Below are positions 10,196-19,685 of a stretch of DNA of 62,658 bases, piece after piece (the first letter of the stretch is position 1; each line of letters opens with the position of its first letter). The notes beneath the pieces are model-generated. The model was not told the origin of the DNA, made no database searches, and saw nothing but the letters and a program-made list of their open reading frames with translations. This DNA comes from Duganella radicis (lineage in GTDB: Bacteria; Pseudomonadota; Gammaproteobacteria; Burkholderiales; Burkholderiaceae_D): contig NZ_WNKY01000035.1 of assembly GCF_009720825.1 (NCBI RefSeq), positions 1-62,658 of the forward strand. The letters run 5' to 3'. Made by a program: the position numbers and the translations under genes.

Positions 10196-11061
10196 TGCGC
10201 CGCGTGCTCATGATGCTGGCGCTGGCCGGCGGCGCCGCGCAAGCCATCACGGTGCGGGACGACGCCGGCAACAGCGTCACGCTGGCCAGGCCGGCGCAGC
10301 GCGTGATCTCGACCGCGCCGCACGTCACCGAACTGCTGTTCGCGGCCGGCGGCGGCGAGCGCGTGGTCGGCGCCATGAGCTACAGCGACTACCCGGAAGC
10401 GGCCAGGCGCATCCCGGTGATCGGCAGCGATGCCCAGATCGACATGGAGCGCCTGCTGGCGCTGCGCCCGGATCTGCTGGTGGTCTGGCAAACCGGGAAC
10501 ACCGAGCGCCAGCTGGCGCAGCTGAAAAGCTTGGGCATCCCGATCTTCTACAGCGAACCGAAAAAGCTGGAGGAGGTAGCCACCAGCCTGACCCGCCTGG
10601 GCCAACTGCTGGGCACCGAAGCCACCGCGCAAACGGCCGCGCGCGACTATCGCCAGAAGATCGCCAGATTGACCAGCACCTACGCCCAGCGCCCGCCGGT
10701 AAAAGTGTTCTACCAGATCTGGGAAAAGCCGCTGTTCACGCTCAACGGCGAACATATCGTCAGCGACGTCTTGCGCGTGTGTGGCGGCCGCAACGTGTTC
10801 GCCGGCCTGAAAGTGACGGCGCCCTCGGTCAGCACCGAGGCCGTGTTGCAGGAAAATCCGGAAGCCGTGATCGGCGGCGAGCGGCATGACGGCCAGTCCG
10901 GCATCAATATCTGGAAGCCGTACCAAGGCTTGCTGGCGGTGCAGCGCAACAATCTGTTCATGCTCGACAGTGAACTGCTGGTGCGCGCCTCGCCGCGTAT
11001 TGCCGACGGCGCGGCCGTGCTGTGCGAAAAACTGGAGACAGCCCGGCAGCACCGGCCTTAA
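10195..11061 (+). CDS. periplasmic cobalamin/corrinoid-binding protein (BtuF-like)
   Basis: This 288-residue class III periplasmic binding protein has a short signal sequence (MLALAGGAAQA) and the BtuF-like stretches RVISTAPHVTELLFAAG, VVGAMSYSDYP, LLALRPDLLVVWQTGN and FYSEPKKLEEV. The start ATG overlaps the receptor stop (TGATG), so the two genes are co-translated. The protein would hand the ligand from the outer-membrane receptor to an ABC permease that is not encoded nearby. Hemin- or siderophore-binding relatives are similar, so the ligand is inferred. Confidence 0.85.
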   Translation: MRRVLMMLALAGGAAQAITVRDDAGNSVTLARPAQRVISTAPHVTELLFAAGGGERVVGAMSYSDYPEAARRIPVIGSDAQIDMERLLALRPDLLVVWQTGNTERQLAQLKSLGIPIFYSEPKKLEEVATSLTRLGQLLGTEATAQTAARDYRQKIARLTSTYAQRPPVKVFYQIWEKPLFTLNGEHIVSDVLRVCGGRNVFAGLKVTAPSVSTEAVLQENPEAVIGGERHDGQSGINIWKPYQGLLAVQRNNLFMLDSELLVRASPRIADGAAVLCEKLETARQHRP

Positions 11062-11142
11062 AGCCAGCTTAATACCTGGGCCGAAGCGGGGAAAAAGTGG
11101 TAATCTGCCCGCGTTTGCCACTTATCTCATTGAAGGATAGAT

Positions 11143-11805
<663 letters not shown>

Positions 11806-11827
11806 TCAAGGAAGGACGGGTATTGAC

Positions 11828-12160
11828 ATGAAATTCCCAAGAAACGAGCAAGAGGAGGCCGAAGGCCAGGTCATGAAGATTTACAAGGAATCTTCGCCAG
11901 CGCTGGAGAACCTGTTTGAATGGGCCTACATCAATCATCTGGCGTGGAGCCTGGTGATTGTATTCCTGGGCGTGATTTTCTGGCTGTGCGTGGCGCTGGT
12001 GAATGCCGAGAACCAGCGCAATGCGCTGCTTACCAAGCAGTGCATGGACCCGGTGTTCAAGACCGAGCTGGATAAAAAATGCCTGCGCACCGTGCAGTCG
12101 CGCGAGCACTGGTGGCAGCACCTGAGCTACGCGCTGAGTCACCTCAGCCCTGACAAGTAA
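11828..12160 (+). CDS. small single-pass membrane protein, unknown function
   Basis: This 110-residue protein has one clear transmembrane helix (AWSLVIVFLGVIFWLCVALV, about residues 39-58). A polar N-terminal part precedes it, and a charged C-terminal part with two cysteines follows (QCMDP and KKCLR). It lies 22 bp after dsbA and its stop overlaps the SDR start by one base, so it is probably co-transcribed. No family was recognised. The position after dsbA and the cysteine pair allow a guess at an envelope redox accessory role, which is not supported further. Confidence 0.7.
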   Translation: MKFPRNEQEEAEGQVMKIYKESSPALENLFEWAYINHLAWSLVIVFLGVIFWLCVALVNAENQRNALLTKQCMDPVFKTELDKKCLRTVQSREHWWQHLSYALSHLSPDK

Positions 12161-12906
12161 TGAAGCAGGTGATGCTGGTCACCGGCAGCAGCCGGGGCAT
12201 CGGCGCGGCGACGGCCTTGCTGGCCAGTCGCCGCGGTTACGCGGTGTGCATCAACTATCATAGCAACGCCGCTGCGGCCGAGCGCCTGCGCGCGCAGATC
12301 GTGGTCGAAGGCGGCGAAGCGATTGCAGTGCAGGCCGATGTCGGCGTCGAGGCGGACGTATTGCGGCTGTTCGCTGCCGTCGACGAAGAACTGGGGCCGC
12401 TGACGGCGCTGGTCAACAACGTCGGCGTGCTGGAACAGCAGGGCAAACTGGCCGATATGCCGGCCGAGCGTTTGCAGCGCGTCTTCAATACCAATATTCT
12501 GAGCTACTTCCTGTGCAGTCGCGAGGCGGTGCGGCGCATGTCGACCGCGCGCGGCGGGCAGGGTGGCGGCATCGTCAACGTGTCGTCCGGCGCGGCGCGC
12601 CATGGTGGCGGCAATGTGTACATCGACTATGCGGCCTCCAAGGGCGCGGTGGATGTGATGACGCTGGGGCTATCCAAAGAGGTCGGTCCGGAAGGCATCC
12701 GCGTGAACTGCGTGCGGCCTGGCATCATCTACACCGACATCCACGCCAGCGGCGGCGATGCGGACCGTGTCAACAAACTGGCGGCCACCGTGCCGCTGGG
12801 GCGTGGCGGCCAGCCGGAGGAAATCGCCGAAACGATTTTATGGCTGCTGAGCGAGCAATCCTCCTACGTCAGCGGCGCCATCATCGACGCCGCTGGCGCG
12901 CGCTGA
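12160..12906 (+). CDS. short-chain dehydrogenase/reductase
   Basis: This 248-residue SDR has the cofactor motif TGSSRGIG near residues 8-15, the NNVG motif, the catalytic serine in VSSGAARHGG and the YxxxK pair in DYAASKG, followed by the VRPGIIYTDIH segment. INYHSNAAAAERL after the second beta strand suggests NADP(H) rather than NAD(H). The gene overlaps the small membrane protein gene by one base. The substrate is unknown. It is a classical FabG-like oxidoreductase by architecture but is not in a fatty-acid operon. Confidence 0.88.
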   Translation: MKQVMLVTGSSRGIGAATALLASRRGYAVCINYHSNAAAAERLRAQIVVEGGEAIAVQADVGVEADVLRLFAAVDEELGPLTALVNNVGVLEQQGKLADMPAERLQRVFNTNILSYFLCSREAVRRMSTARGGQGGGIVNVSSGAARHGGGNVYIDYAASKGAVDVMTLGLSKEVGPEGIRVNCVRPGIIYTDIHASGGDADRVNKLAATVPLGRGGQPEEIAETILWLLSEQSSYVSGAIIDAAGAR

Positions 12907-12976
12907 TCTTCCATCTTTCGTTGAAGGTGCTTCAAGCGCCGACCGCATTCCCCTGTCGGCGGGCGGCGCGGACAAT

Positions 12977-13005
12977 GGCTTCCTTTCACTCCACGAAAGG
13001 AAGCC
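12977..13005 (+). promoter_or_regulatory. perfect hairpin covering the ribosome binding site of the SnoaL-like gene
   Basis: An 11-bp perfect inverted repeat (GGCTTCCTTTC at 12977-12987, 7-base loop, GAAAGGAAGCC at 12995-13005) ends four bases before the ATG at 13010. The right arm contains the whole Shine-Dalgarno sequence (AAGGAAG), so the folded RNA would hide it. This would fit a translational switch or RNA thermometer, or a DNA-level operator. Confidence 0.6.
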
Positions 13006-13009
13006 CACC

Positions 13010-13492
13010 ATGAAAGCCCTTGTCCTTGCCAGCCTGCTCACCGCCAGCGCCGCCCACGCCGACCCCGTAGCCGACGCCGCCCGCACTTACGCCGCCTTCT
13101 GGAACACCGGCGACCCCGCGCTGGCGCAAAAAGCGCTGGCCCCCAACTTCATCGACCGCACGCTGCCAGCGGGCCGTGAGCAAGGCCCGAACGGCCCGCT
13201 GCAAGCCTCCAAAGCCTTCCGCGCCGCCGTGCCCGACCTGCGCGCCGAGGCCACCCACATCGTCCCAAACGGCGACCACGTCACCGTGCGCCTGCACTTC
13301 ACCGGCCACTTCACCGGCAAGTTCGGCGAAACCCAAGGCCAGGGCCAGACCATCGACTTCCAGGCCTTCGACCTGTATCACGTAGTGGATGGCCGCATCG
13401 CCGAAAACTGGCACCTCGAAGACAACCTCACGTTGCTACAGCAAATGGGTCTCATGTCAGGTCCGCAAAGCGCTCCTGCAAAAACGCAATAA
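13010..13492 (+). CDS. secreted SnoaL-like (ester cyclase / NTF2-fold) protein
   Basis: This 160-residue protein has an N-terminal signal peptide (ALVLASLLTASAAHA) followed by a SnoaL/NTF2-like domain: an N-terminal helix RTYAAFWNTGDPA, the LAPNFIDRT segment, and strands ending in DLYHVVDGRIAENWH. Members bind small ligands or cyclise esters, but exported versions are mostly uncharacterised. Its 3' end overlaps the convergent LysR gene by 41 bp. A perfect hairpin covers its ribosome binding site, so translation is probably regulated. Confidence 0.82.
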   Translation: MKALVLASLLTASAAHADPVADAARTYAAFWNTGDPALAQKALAPNFIDRTLPAGREQGPNGPLQASKAFRAAVPDLRAEATHIVPNGDHVTVRLHFTGHFTGKFGETQGQGQTIDFQAFDLYHVVDGRIAENWHLEDNLTLLQQMGLMSGPQSAPAKTQ

Positions 13493-14351
13493 GCTGTGCG
13501 ATGCGCGGCGGCTGATAGCGGTTGCGGTGATAGAGAAGATTGAGCGGCGCACTGTCCGTGAAATACTCGTCCAGCACCGTCACCAGCCGTCCGCAGCGCA
13601 GATCGTCCGAAATATCCAGAATCGACTTGTACGCGTAGCCCTGGCCCGCAATCGCCCACTTGCGGATCACCTCACCGTCATTGCTCTGCTGCGTGCGTTG
13701 CACGCGCACCGACAGGCGCTCGTCGGCTTCATCGTTGCTGCGATAGCGCCATTCCTGCATCGGCCCGAGCGCCGTCACCAGCACCAGCGTCGGCAGACAG
13801 GCCAGCGCTTCCGGCGTGGCGGGGCCGCCATCCTTCGCGATCAGCGACGGCGCCGCGCATACCACGCGCCGGCTGGGCGCCAACACGCGCGCCACCATCT
13901 CGCTGTCCGCCAGTTGGCCGTAGCGCAGCGCGAGGTCGATATCGTCCTGCACCATGTTGGCGGTGTTGTCGGTCAGGGTAAGCGCATATTGCACCTCCGG
14001 ATGCTGCGCGCGGAATTCGTCCAGCATCGGCAGCAGCACATTGCGCCCAAGGTCGGACGGCGCGGAAATCTTCACCACGCCGCGCACCGCGCCGGTGCCG
14101 GCATGCAGGCTGGCCTCGGCCTCCGCCATCAAGGCCATGGCCTGCTCGCTGAAATGCCGGTACAAGCGGCCTTCCTCGGTCAGCCGCAGCTGGCGCGTGG
14201 TGCGCTCGAACAGCTTGACCTGCAAGGACGTCTCCAGCCGTTGCATGCTGGCGCTGGCCGCCGCCGGCGACAAGCCATGCTTGCGGCCAGCCGCCGAAAA
14301 ACTGCCCAGCTGCGCGGCGTCGAGGAACAGGCGTATCAGCTGGCTATCCAT
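13452..14351 (-). CDS. LysR-family transcriptional regulator
   Basis: The protein has 299 residues. An N-terminal winged helix-turn-helix (LFLDAAQLGSFSAAGRKHGLSPAAASASMQRLE) is followed by a periplasmic-binding-like effector domain. It resembles the short-effector LysR subgroup that acts on quinone- or aromatic-responsive genes. The start overlaps the 3' end of the HlyD-like gene by 8 bp on the same strand, so it is the last gene of the efflux operon. That is unusual for LysR regulators, which are commonly divergent. The 3' end overlaps the convergent SnoaL-like gene by 41 bp. Confidence 0.9.
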   Translation of the reverse strand: MDSQLIRLFLDAAQLGSFSAAGRKHGLSPAAASASMQRLETSLQVKLFERTTRQLRLTEEGRLYRHFSEQAMALMAEAEASLHAGTGAVRGVVKISAPSDLGRNVLLPMLDEFRAQHPEVQYALTLTDNTANMVQDDIDLALRYGQLADSEMVARVLAPSRRVVCAAPSLIAKDGGPATPEALACLPTLVLVTALGPMQEWRYRSNDEADERLSVRVQRTQQSNDGEVIRKWAIAGQGYAYKSILDISDDLRCGRLVTVLDEYFTDSAPLNLLYHRNRYQPPRIAQLIAFLQERFADLT

Positions 14352-15204
14352 GGATCACCACCGAGCAGGTGGTGCCGGCCACCAGATCCAGATCCTTCGG
14401 CTTGGCGTCAATGTGGATGCGCACCGGCACGCGCTGCGCCAGCCGCACCCAGTTGAAGGTCGGGTTGACGTCGGCCAGCATTTCGCGGCCCATGTTGGCG
14501 TCGCGGTCGGTGATGCCGCGCGCGATGCTTTCGATGTGGCCCTGCAGTTGCGCCGCGCCGCTCATCATGTGTACTGCCACCTTGTCGTTCACCTTCAGCA
14601 GCGGCAGCTTGGTTTCTTCAAAGTAGCCGACCACGTAGAACGACTCGCTATTGATCAACGCCAGCTTGGCCGACCCGACGGCGGCGAAATCGCCCGCATG
14701 CACATTCAGGTTGGTGACATAACCGGTGACCGGCGCCCGCACCACGGTGCGTTCCAGGTTCAGCTCCGCCAGATTGCGCGCCGACAGCGCGGCCTGATAT
14801 TGCGCCGACGCTGTACCTGCCGCGGCTTCGGCGGTTTCCTTGCTCTCGGCCGAGACGATGGCGTTGTCCAGGCCCGCGCGGCGCCTGGCTTCCTGCGTGC
14901 GGCGGCCTTTTTCCACCTGCTGCGACGCCAGCATGGCCCTGGCCTGCGCCAGTGCGTTTTCGTAGCGCGCCTTGTCGACCACGAACAGCACATCGCCTTT
15001 CCGCACCAGTTGGTTGTCGTGCACCAGAACTTCGGTCACGGTGCCTGCGACATCGGCGCTGATGTTGACCACGTCGGCCTTGATGCGGCCATCGCGGGTC
15101 CATGCGGATTCTATGTAATGGTCCCACGCCGAGCGGCCCATCCACAGGGCCGCCGCCAGCAACAACAGGGTCAGGCAAAATCGGAAAATTTTAGATGCGC
15201 TCAC
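14344..15204 (-). CDS. HlyD/AaeA-family efflux periplasmic adaptor
   Basis: This 286-residue membrane-fusion protein has one N-terminal transmembrane helix (FCLTLLLLAAALWMG), a biotinyl-lipoyl half-motif (NISADVAGTVTEVLVHDNQLVRKGDVLF), an alpha-hairpin and the second lipoyl half (LERTVVRAPVTGYVTNLNVHAGDF). GTG at 15204 was chosen as start because it has an AAGAGAG ribosome binding site and leaves a 23-bp gap after the DUF1656 gene. A longer in-frame start would overlap that gene. With FUSC and the NodT-type outer-membrane factor it builds a tripartite pump for hydrophobic carboxylic acids. Confidence 0.9.
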   Translation of the reverse strand: MSASKIFRFCLTLLLLAAALWMGRSAWDHYIESAWTRDGRIKADVVNISADVAGTVTEVLVHDNQLVRKGDVLFVVDKARYENALAQARAMLASQQVEKGRRTQEARRRAGLDNAIVSAESKETAEAAAGTASAQYQAALSARNLAELNLERTVVRAPVTGYVTNLNVHAGDFAAVGSAKLALINSESFYVVGYFEETKLPLLKVNDKVAVHMMSGAAQLQGHIESIARGITDRDANMGREMLADVNPTFNWVRLAQRVPVRIHIDAKPKDLDLVAGTTCSVVIHG

Positions 15205-15227
15205 AGAAGGCTCTCTTGGTTGAAGAA

Positions 15228-15428
15228 TTAGTTGTACAGGGTGACCAGCAGGGCGCTGAAGATGCAGACGAACATGCAAAGCCGCACCAGCGCCGGGTGC
15301 CAGCTGCGGCGGTATGCACCGATGTGGCTCAGGCCCGCGTCCAGTACCAGTTGCAGCAGCACGGCGGCGAGGAACACCGGCAGCACGCCGGGTAGCAGCA
15401 CGCCAAAGAAATCGACTTCACGCGGCAT
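15228..15428 (-). CDS. DUF1656 small membrane protein (AaeX-like)
   Basis: This 66-residue protein has two hydrophobic segments (LLPGVLPVFLAAVLLQLVLD and RLCMFVCIFSALLVTLY). The starting REVDFFGVLLP matches DUF1656 proteins, which sit between FUSC and HlyD genes in fusaric-acid/aromatic-acid efflux operons. It overlaps the FUSC gene by 11 bp. Its precise role in the pump is not known. Confidence 0.85.
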   Translation of the reverse strand: MPREVDFFGVLLPGVLPVFLAAVLLQLVLDAGLSHIGAYRRSWHPALVRLCMFVCIFSALLVTLYN

Positions 15429-17697
15429 GGGAATCTCCTGAAAGCTGGTCCAGCAAGGACGTGTAGATGGAATGCAGATCGGTCAGCGCGGTATGCAGGC
15501 GCGCGCGCCGTTCGGGATGGGCGTCGGGCAGGGCGGCGCGCACCGCGGTGCCGGCATCGAGTACGGCTTGCAGTGCGCGCTCGCCGGCCTGACGCGATGG
15601 TGCGCGCACGTAGGCGGCCAGCAGCCTCAGTACCGCTTCGAGGCTGTCGCGCGCTGCGCCGGCGTGCGAGGCGGCGATCAATTGACGCAGTTCGATGATG
15701 GCGTGGCCCAGTTCCAGCAAGGTCAGGCCCTGGCGCACCACGGCGCGGGTTTCGGCATTGGGCGCCGGGCCGGCGGCGGCGTTCAGTTGGCTGAGCAGAT
15801 CGCGCACGCGATTGTCGAAGCGGCGCTTCAGGCGGTGCAGGCGCGCGCCGCATGCGCTCTGCGCTTCGCGCCACAGCGCGGCGGCGACGTGGCCGCGATG
15901 GCCCATGGTGTGCTCGGGCAGCACCACCTTGAACATCAGGTAGGCCACCACCACGCCCAGGGTCAGCGAAAGTTCGCTGCTGATGAAGGATTCGACGTCG
16001 TAGCGCATCAGGTTGGTTGGCACCACCAGCGTGGCGGAGAACATGCCGAGGCCGACGCCCACGCCGCCCCAGCGCGCGCCGCTGCTCAGGTAAGCGCCGA
16101 AGGCAAACAGGGGCAGGGCGGCCAGCAGCAGCGGGTAGAAGTTGTCGGCCTTGGAGACCATCAGGAATTCGGTGATGAAGGCCAACGGCATGGCGATCAG
16201 GAAGCCGATCAGCACTTGCTGCACCAGCACTGTGGGACGTGGCGAGGAGGAGGCCAGCGCGCAGAAAATCGTCGCCATCAGGATGGCGTTAATGGTGGCG
16301 GGCCAGGCCAGCCAGTACCACATGGCGGCCGTCACCAGCAGCGTGGCACCGGCGCGAAAGCCGCTGGCGACGATGATGGCGGGCGGCGTCTTGGGCGAGT
16401 AAGCCCCGGGATCGCTGAGCTGCTGGCGCTTCTGCTGCGTCAGGCCGTGGTACAGCGCGGCGAAGTCGGCGAGGTTGCCGGCGAAGCGCTCCAGCAGCTC
16501 GACAGCCGTGTCGAAATCGATCTGTTGCGCGCGCTCCAGCGCCGGGCCGTCCGCCAACTGCGCGCGGGCGGCGGCGATATCGTTGGCCAAGGCATGGCGC
16601 ATCTGCGCCAGCCGCGCCGAAGTCAGCTCGTCGCGCAGCGCAGCCGCCATATGCGCATACATCGGCTCCACCTGCGACAGCACCCGCCCCGCACCATCCG
16701 CATGACCCGCACCGCCCGCGCCCGCACCCGCACCCGCGTTGTCGTGGTCCGCATGCCGCGCATCGGCCTCACTCGCGTGGACGTGGCCTGTGCCCACCGC
16801 GTCGGCCACGCCCTCGTCGACGCGGCCCGTGCCGTTCACGCCGCCGGCTGCGCGCAGGCGGTGGGCGAGGCGGTGCAGTGTGTAGAAAGTCGTGAGCGCG
16901 GTCATGAATGCCGCATTGAAGGCGTGCAGCTGCCGCGTGTGGCTGCGCGAATGGCCGGCTTCAAAGAACGCGGCGGCGCGGCCCGATTCCAGCGCGGCGA
17001 TATCTGCCGCAAAGCGCAGGTGATTCAACTCCGCCTGTTCCGGCGTGATGCGATGCTCCAGCACCTGCTGGCAAAAACCAATAAAGCCCGCATAGCGCGC
17101 CTGCACCGTGCGCATCACCGCGCGCGAATGACGGCGCGGGAAAATCACATCGTGCACCACCGCCGAACAAATAATCCCCAGCCCAACCTCCGTCACGCGC
17201 GTCACCGCCAGCGTGAACACATTGGAAGGCGCATCCACCGCCGGCACCGCGATCATCACCGCCGTATAACCGGCCAGCACAAAACTGTACGACTGCTGAT
17301 TGCGATGCATGGCCGCGCCGCCGGTGCACAAGGCCACCCACAACGCCAGCCCGATAAACAGCACCGTCGGCATTTGCGGAAACAACGCCACCAGCGCCAG
17401 CGCGGCCGAGCAGCCCACCAGCGTGCCAAGAAAACGATAGAACGCCTTTTCCAGCACCATGCCGCTGCTGGGCATCGCCAGAATAATGGTGGTGGCAAGT
17501 GCGGTGTAGGGAGCATCGAGGCCCAGCCGGAAGGCCAGCCATAGAGCGGAGAAGGAGGCCAACATGGCCTTGGCGACAAAGATCCAGCGTTCGCCTTCGG
17601 TGCGCAGCCAGTCGGCTGTCTGGAACTGAAACCACTTGAAGACTCTCCGCGCCGCGCTGTGTTCCGGGGAGGGCTGGGCGGCGGGAGATGCGTTCAT
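15418..17697 (-). CDS. FUSC-family efflux permease (AaeB-like)
   Basis: This 759-residue permease has two blocks of transmembrane helices, about residues 40-190 and 430-570, each followed by a soluble helical part, which is the FUSC/AaeB layout. It would export aromatic carboxylic acids such as fusaric or p-hydroxybenzoic acid together with the HlyD adaptor and outer-membrane factor. About residues 279-336, encoded at 16690-16860, form a Gly/Ala/His/Asp-rich low-complexity insert (for example GTGHVHASEADARHADHDN) that is not expected in the family. The gene starts 10 bp after the MarR gene and overlaps the DUF1656 gene. Confidence 0.9.
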   Translation of the reverse strand: MNASPAAQPSPEHSAARRVFKWFQFQTADWLRTEGERWIFVAKAMLASFSALWLAFRLGLDAPYTALATTIILAMPSSGMVLEKAFYRFLGTLVGCSAALALVALFPQMPTVLFIGLALWVALCTGGAAMHRNQQSYSFVLAGYTAVMIAVPAVDAPSNVFTLAVTRVTEVGLGIICSAVVHDVIFPRRHSRAVMRTVQARYAGFIGFCQQVLEHRITPEQAELNHLRFAADIAALESGRAAAFFEAGHSRSHTRQLHAFNAAFMTALTTFYTLHRLAHRLRAAGGVNGTGRVDEGVADAVGTGHVHASEADARHADHDNAGAGAGAGGAGHADGAGRVLSQVEPMYAHMAAALRDELTSARLAQMRHALANDIAAARAQLADGPALERAQQIDFDTAVELLERFAGNLADFAALYHGLTQQKRQQLSDPGAYSPKTPPAIIVASGFRAGATLLVTAAMWYWLAWPATINAILMATIFCALASSSPRPTVLVQQVLIGFLIAMPLAFITEFLMVSKADNFYPLLLAALPLFAFGAYLSSGARWGGVGVGLGMFSATLVVPTNLMRYDVESFISSELSLTLGVVVAYLMFKVVLPEHTMGHRGHVAAALWREAQSACGARLHRLKRRFDNRVRDLLSQLNAAAGPAPNAETRAVVRQGLTLLELGHAIIELRQLIAASHAGAARDSLEAVLRLLAAYVRAPSRQAGERALQAVLDAGTAVRAALPDAHPERRARLHTALTDLHSIYTSLLDQLSGDSHAA

Positions 17698-17707
17698 GTG
17701 CTGAGGT

Positions 17708-18211
17708 CTAGCTAAGAGATTCTAAATTATCGAGCTGCCGTTTCAGCAGCGATTCCAGTTGTTTTACTTCGTCCGGGCTAAAGCCATCGTAAGCGCGCGT
17801 GGTCTTGTTCCATACCTCCGGCAGCACCTTCTCGGCCAATGCGCGGCCATCGTCGGTCAGCGAGATCATCACGCAACGACGGTCGCCAGGGCGGTTGCCG
17901 CGCGTGATCAAACCCTGTGCTTCCAGGTCGTTACACACGCGCGTCAGATTGGCCGGCTTTTCCATGCAGGCTTCGCCCAGCGTGGATGCGGTGGATGTCT
18001 CATTGTCCGAACCGTACAGCACTGCCAGCACCATGTAGCTGGCGTCCACCAGCTCGTATTTGCGCAGCGCGGCGTTGCTCAAATCTTTCATCCGTTTCTG
18101 GATGTGGTAAGTCATGCGCACCAGGCGCATCAACTCCTCTGGGAACTCCGGTATTCGGCCATGGATGTTTTTTAGGCGTTTTTTAGTCGCTTCAAAACTA
18201 CTCATTGCCAC
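17708..18211 (-). CDS. MarR-family transcriptional regulator of the efflux operon
   Basis: This 167-residue winged-helix protein has the MarR core: the DNA-recognition helix TLGEACMEKPANLTRVCNDLEAQGLI and the wing RGNRPGDRRCVMISLTDDG. It lies inside the efflux gene run, between the outer-membrane factor and the FUSC permease, which suggests that it represses the cluster until an aromatic acid binds. A small inverted repeat at 18246-18259, 35 bases upstream of its start, is a candidate operator. Confidence 0.9.
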   Translation of the reverse strand: MAMSSFEATKKRLKNIHGRIPEFPEELMRLVRMTYHIQKRMKDLSNAALRKYELVDASYMVLAVLYGSDNETSTASTLGEACMEKPANLTRVCNDLEAQGLITRGNRPGDRRCVMISLTDDGRALAEKVLPEVWNKTTRAYDGFSPDEVKQLESLLKRQLDNLESLS

Positions 18212-18245
18212 TCCTCTAATATTTTTGGAAAGGATTGATTGTACT

Positions 18246-18259
18246 ATTGATGTATCAAT
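18246..18259. promoter_or_regulatory. candidate MarR operator
   Basis: The inverted repeat ATTGAT-GT-ATCAAT overlaps the stop codon of the outer-membrane-factor gene and lies just upstream of the MarR gene. The surroundings are AT-rich. Position and shape fit autoregulation. Binding is inferred. Confidence 0.4.
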
Positions 18260-19682
18260 ATGAATCCAGATTTATGCCTCCACCCAGCGCGGACATCAAC
18301 AATGCGAAGTTATCGAGTTGTTTGCCAGCCACTTGCGCCATTTGCTGCTGTTCGTTCAATAAGGTCAGCTGTGCGTTGATGACATTCAGCGAATCCGTCA
18401 TGCCGGCGGCGTAAGCCTTTTCCGCCAACTGCTGCTGGCGCCGCGCCGATGCCAGCGCGCGTTGCGCCAGCCGATCCTGCTGCCTCACCGATTCTATCCT
18501 CACCACCGCGTTGGCGACGTCCGCCATGGCTTGTATCACTGCGGCGTTGTACTGCTCGACCGCGCCGTCGTAGATCGCGGTCTGGTTGCCCAACTGGCTG
18601 CGCAAGCGGCCGCCCTCAAACACCGGCAGGCTGACGGCCGGTGTGATGCCGCGCATATGCGAGCCGGCATCCAGGAAGTGACCGAAGCCCAGCGACTGCA
18701 TGCCGACAAACGCCGCCAGATTCACGTTTGGGTAGAAGTCCTTCTTCGCGCCTTCGATGCGCGAACTGGCCGCTTCCACGCGCCAGCGCTGCGCCACGAT
18801 GTCGGGACGGCGGCCGACTAGTTCGGCCGGCAGGTTGGCCGGCACCGCTGCGCCGGCGCCTTCCTGTAAGGCCAGCATCGGCCGGGCGATCGTATCGCCG
18901 TCGCCCGGTCCCTTGCCGATCAGTGCCGCCAGCTGGTTGCGCAGCAGGGCAATGGTCTCGCCATATTGCTCATGCTCGCGCCGTCCGGCCGGCAGCGTTG
19001 TTTCGATATTCGCCACCTCCAGATCGCTGGCCAGCCCGGCCGCCTTACGGCGGCGCGTGATGTCCAGGATGCGCTGGCGCTGCGCCAGATTCTCCGCCAC
19101 GCTGTCCTGCAAGGCATAGGCCAGCGACAGCTGGACGTAGCCGCGGACGATGGAGGTCTCCAGCGTCAGGCGCGCCATCTGCGATTCGGCGGCTGCCATG
19201 TGCATGTCATCCAGCGCGGCGGCCAGCGCATCGCGATTGCGACCCCACCAATCCAGATCGTAGGAACCGGATAGCGTGGCGGTGTTCTTCCACGCGTAGT
19301 TCCCTGCGAGCGGAGCGGGGATCGTGCTGTGCGCCGAGTACAACTCGCGGTCGGCGCTGGCCGAGGCATCCACGCGCGCTTGCGTGGCGGCCTTGGCCAC
19401 GCCGGCCAGGGCTTCGGCCTGGCGCATGCGGGCCAGCGCCGCGCGCAGCGACGGGTTGTCGCTCAACGCGGTGTTCACCAGCCGGTTCAGCTGCGCGTCA
19501 TGCAGCGCTTCCCACCAGCGCTCATCCGGCCAGGCGATGTTGGCGCTGGCGGCGCCGAGCGCCTTGCCCGGATTCAGGGCGGCGGCTTGCAGTGGCACGG
19601 CTTGTGGCCGGACCTTGCCCATGTCCGCGCAACCGGCCAGCAGGGCAGCAGCAGCGAAGGCGGTGGCGGACGCGCGTTTCAC
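18255..19682 (-). CDS. NodT-type outer-membrane efflux lipoprotein
   Basis: This 475-residue TolC-like outer-membrane factor has a lipoprotein signal peptide with lipobox LLAGC and two repeats of the OEP fold. SGSYDLDWWGRNRDALAAA is the typical signature of the NodT subfamily. It would form the outer-membrane channel of the HlyD/FUSC pump encoded downstream. It begins 3 bp after the DUF4148 gene, so both are likely in one transcript that continues into the MarR gene. Confidence 0.92.
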   Translation of the reverse strand: MKRASATAFAAAALLAGCADMGKVRPQAVPLQAAALNPGKALGAASANIAWPDERWWEALHDAQLNRLVNTALSDNPSLRAALARMRQAEALAGVAKAATQARVDASASADRELYSAHSTIPAPLAGNYAWKNTATLSGSYDLDWWGRNRDALAAALDDMHMAAAESQMARLTLETSIVRGYVQLSLAYALQDSVAENLAQRQRILDITRRRKAAGLASDLEVANIETTLPAGRREHEQYGETIALLRNQLAALIGKGPGDGDTIARPMLALQEGAGAAVPANLPAELVGRRPDIVAQRWRVEAASSRIEGAKKDFYPNVNLAAFVGMQSLGFGHFLDAGSHMRGITPAVSLPVFEGGRLRSQLGNQTAIYDGAVEQYNAAVIQAMADVANAVVRIESVRQQDRLAQRALASARRQQQLAEKAYAAGMTDSLNVINAQLTLLNEQQQMAQVAGKQLDNFALLMSALGGGINLDSY

Positions 19683-19685
19683 TGC

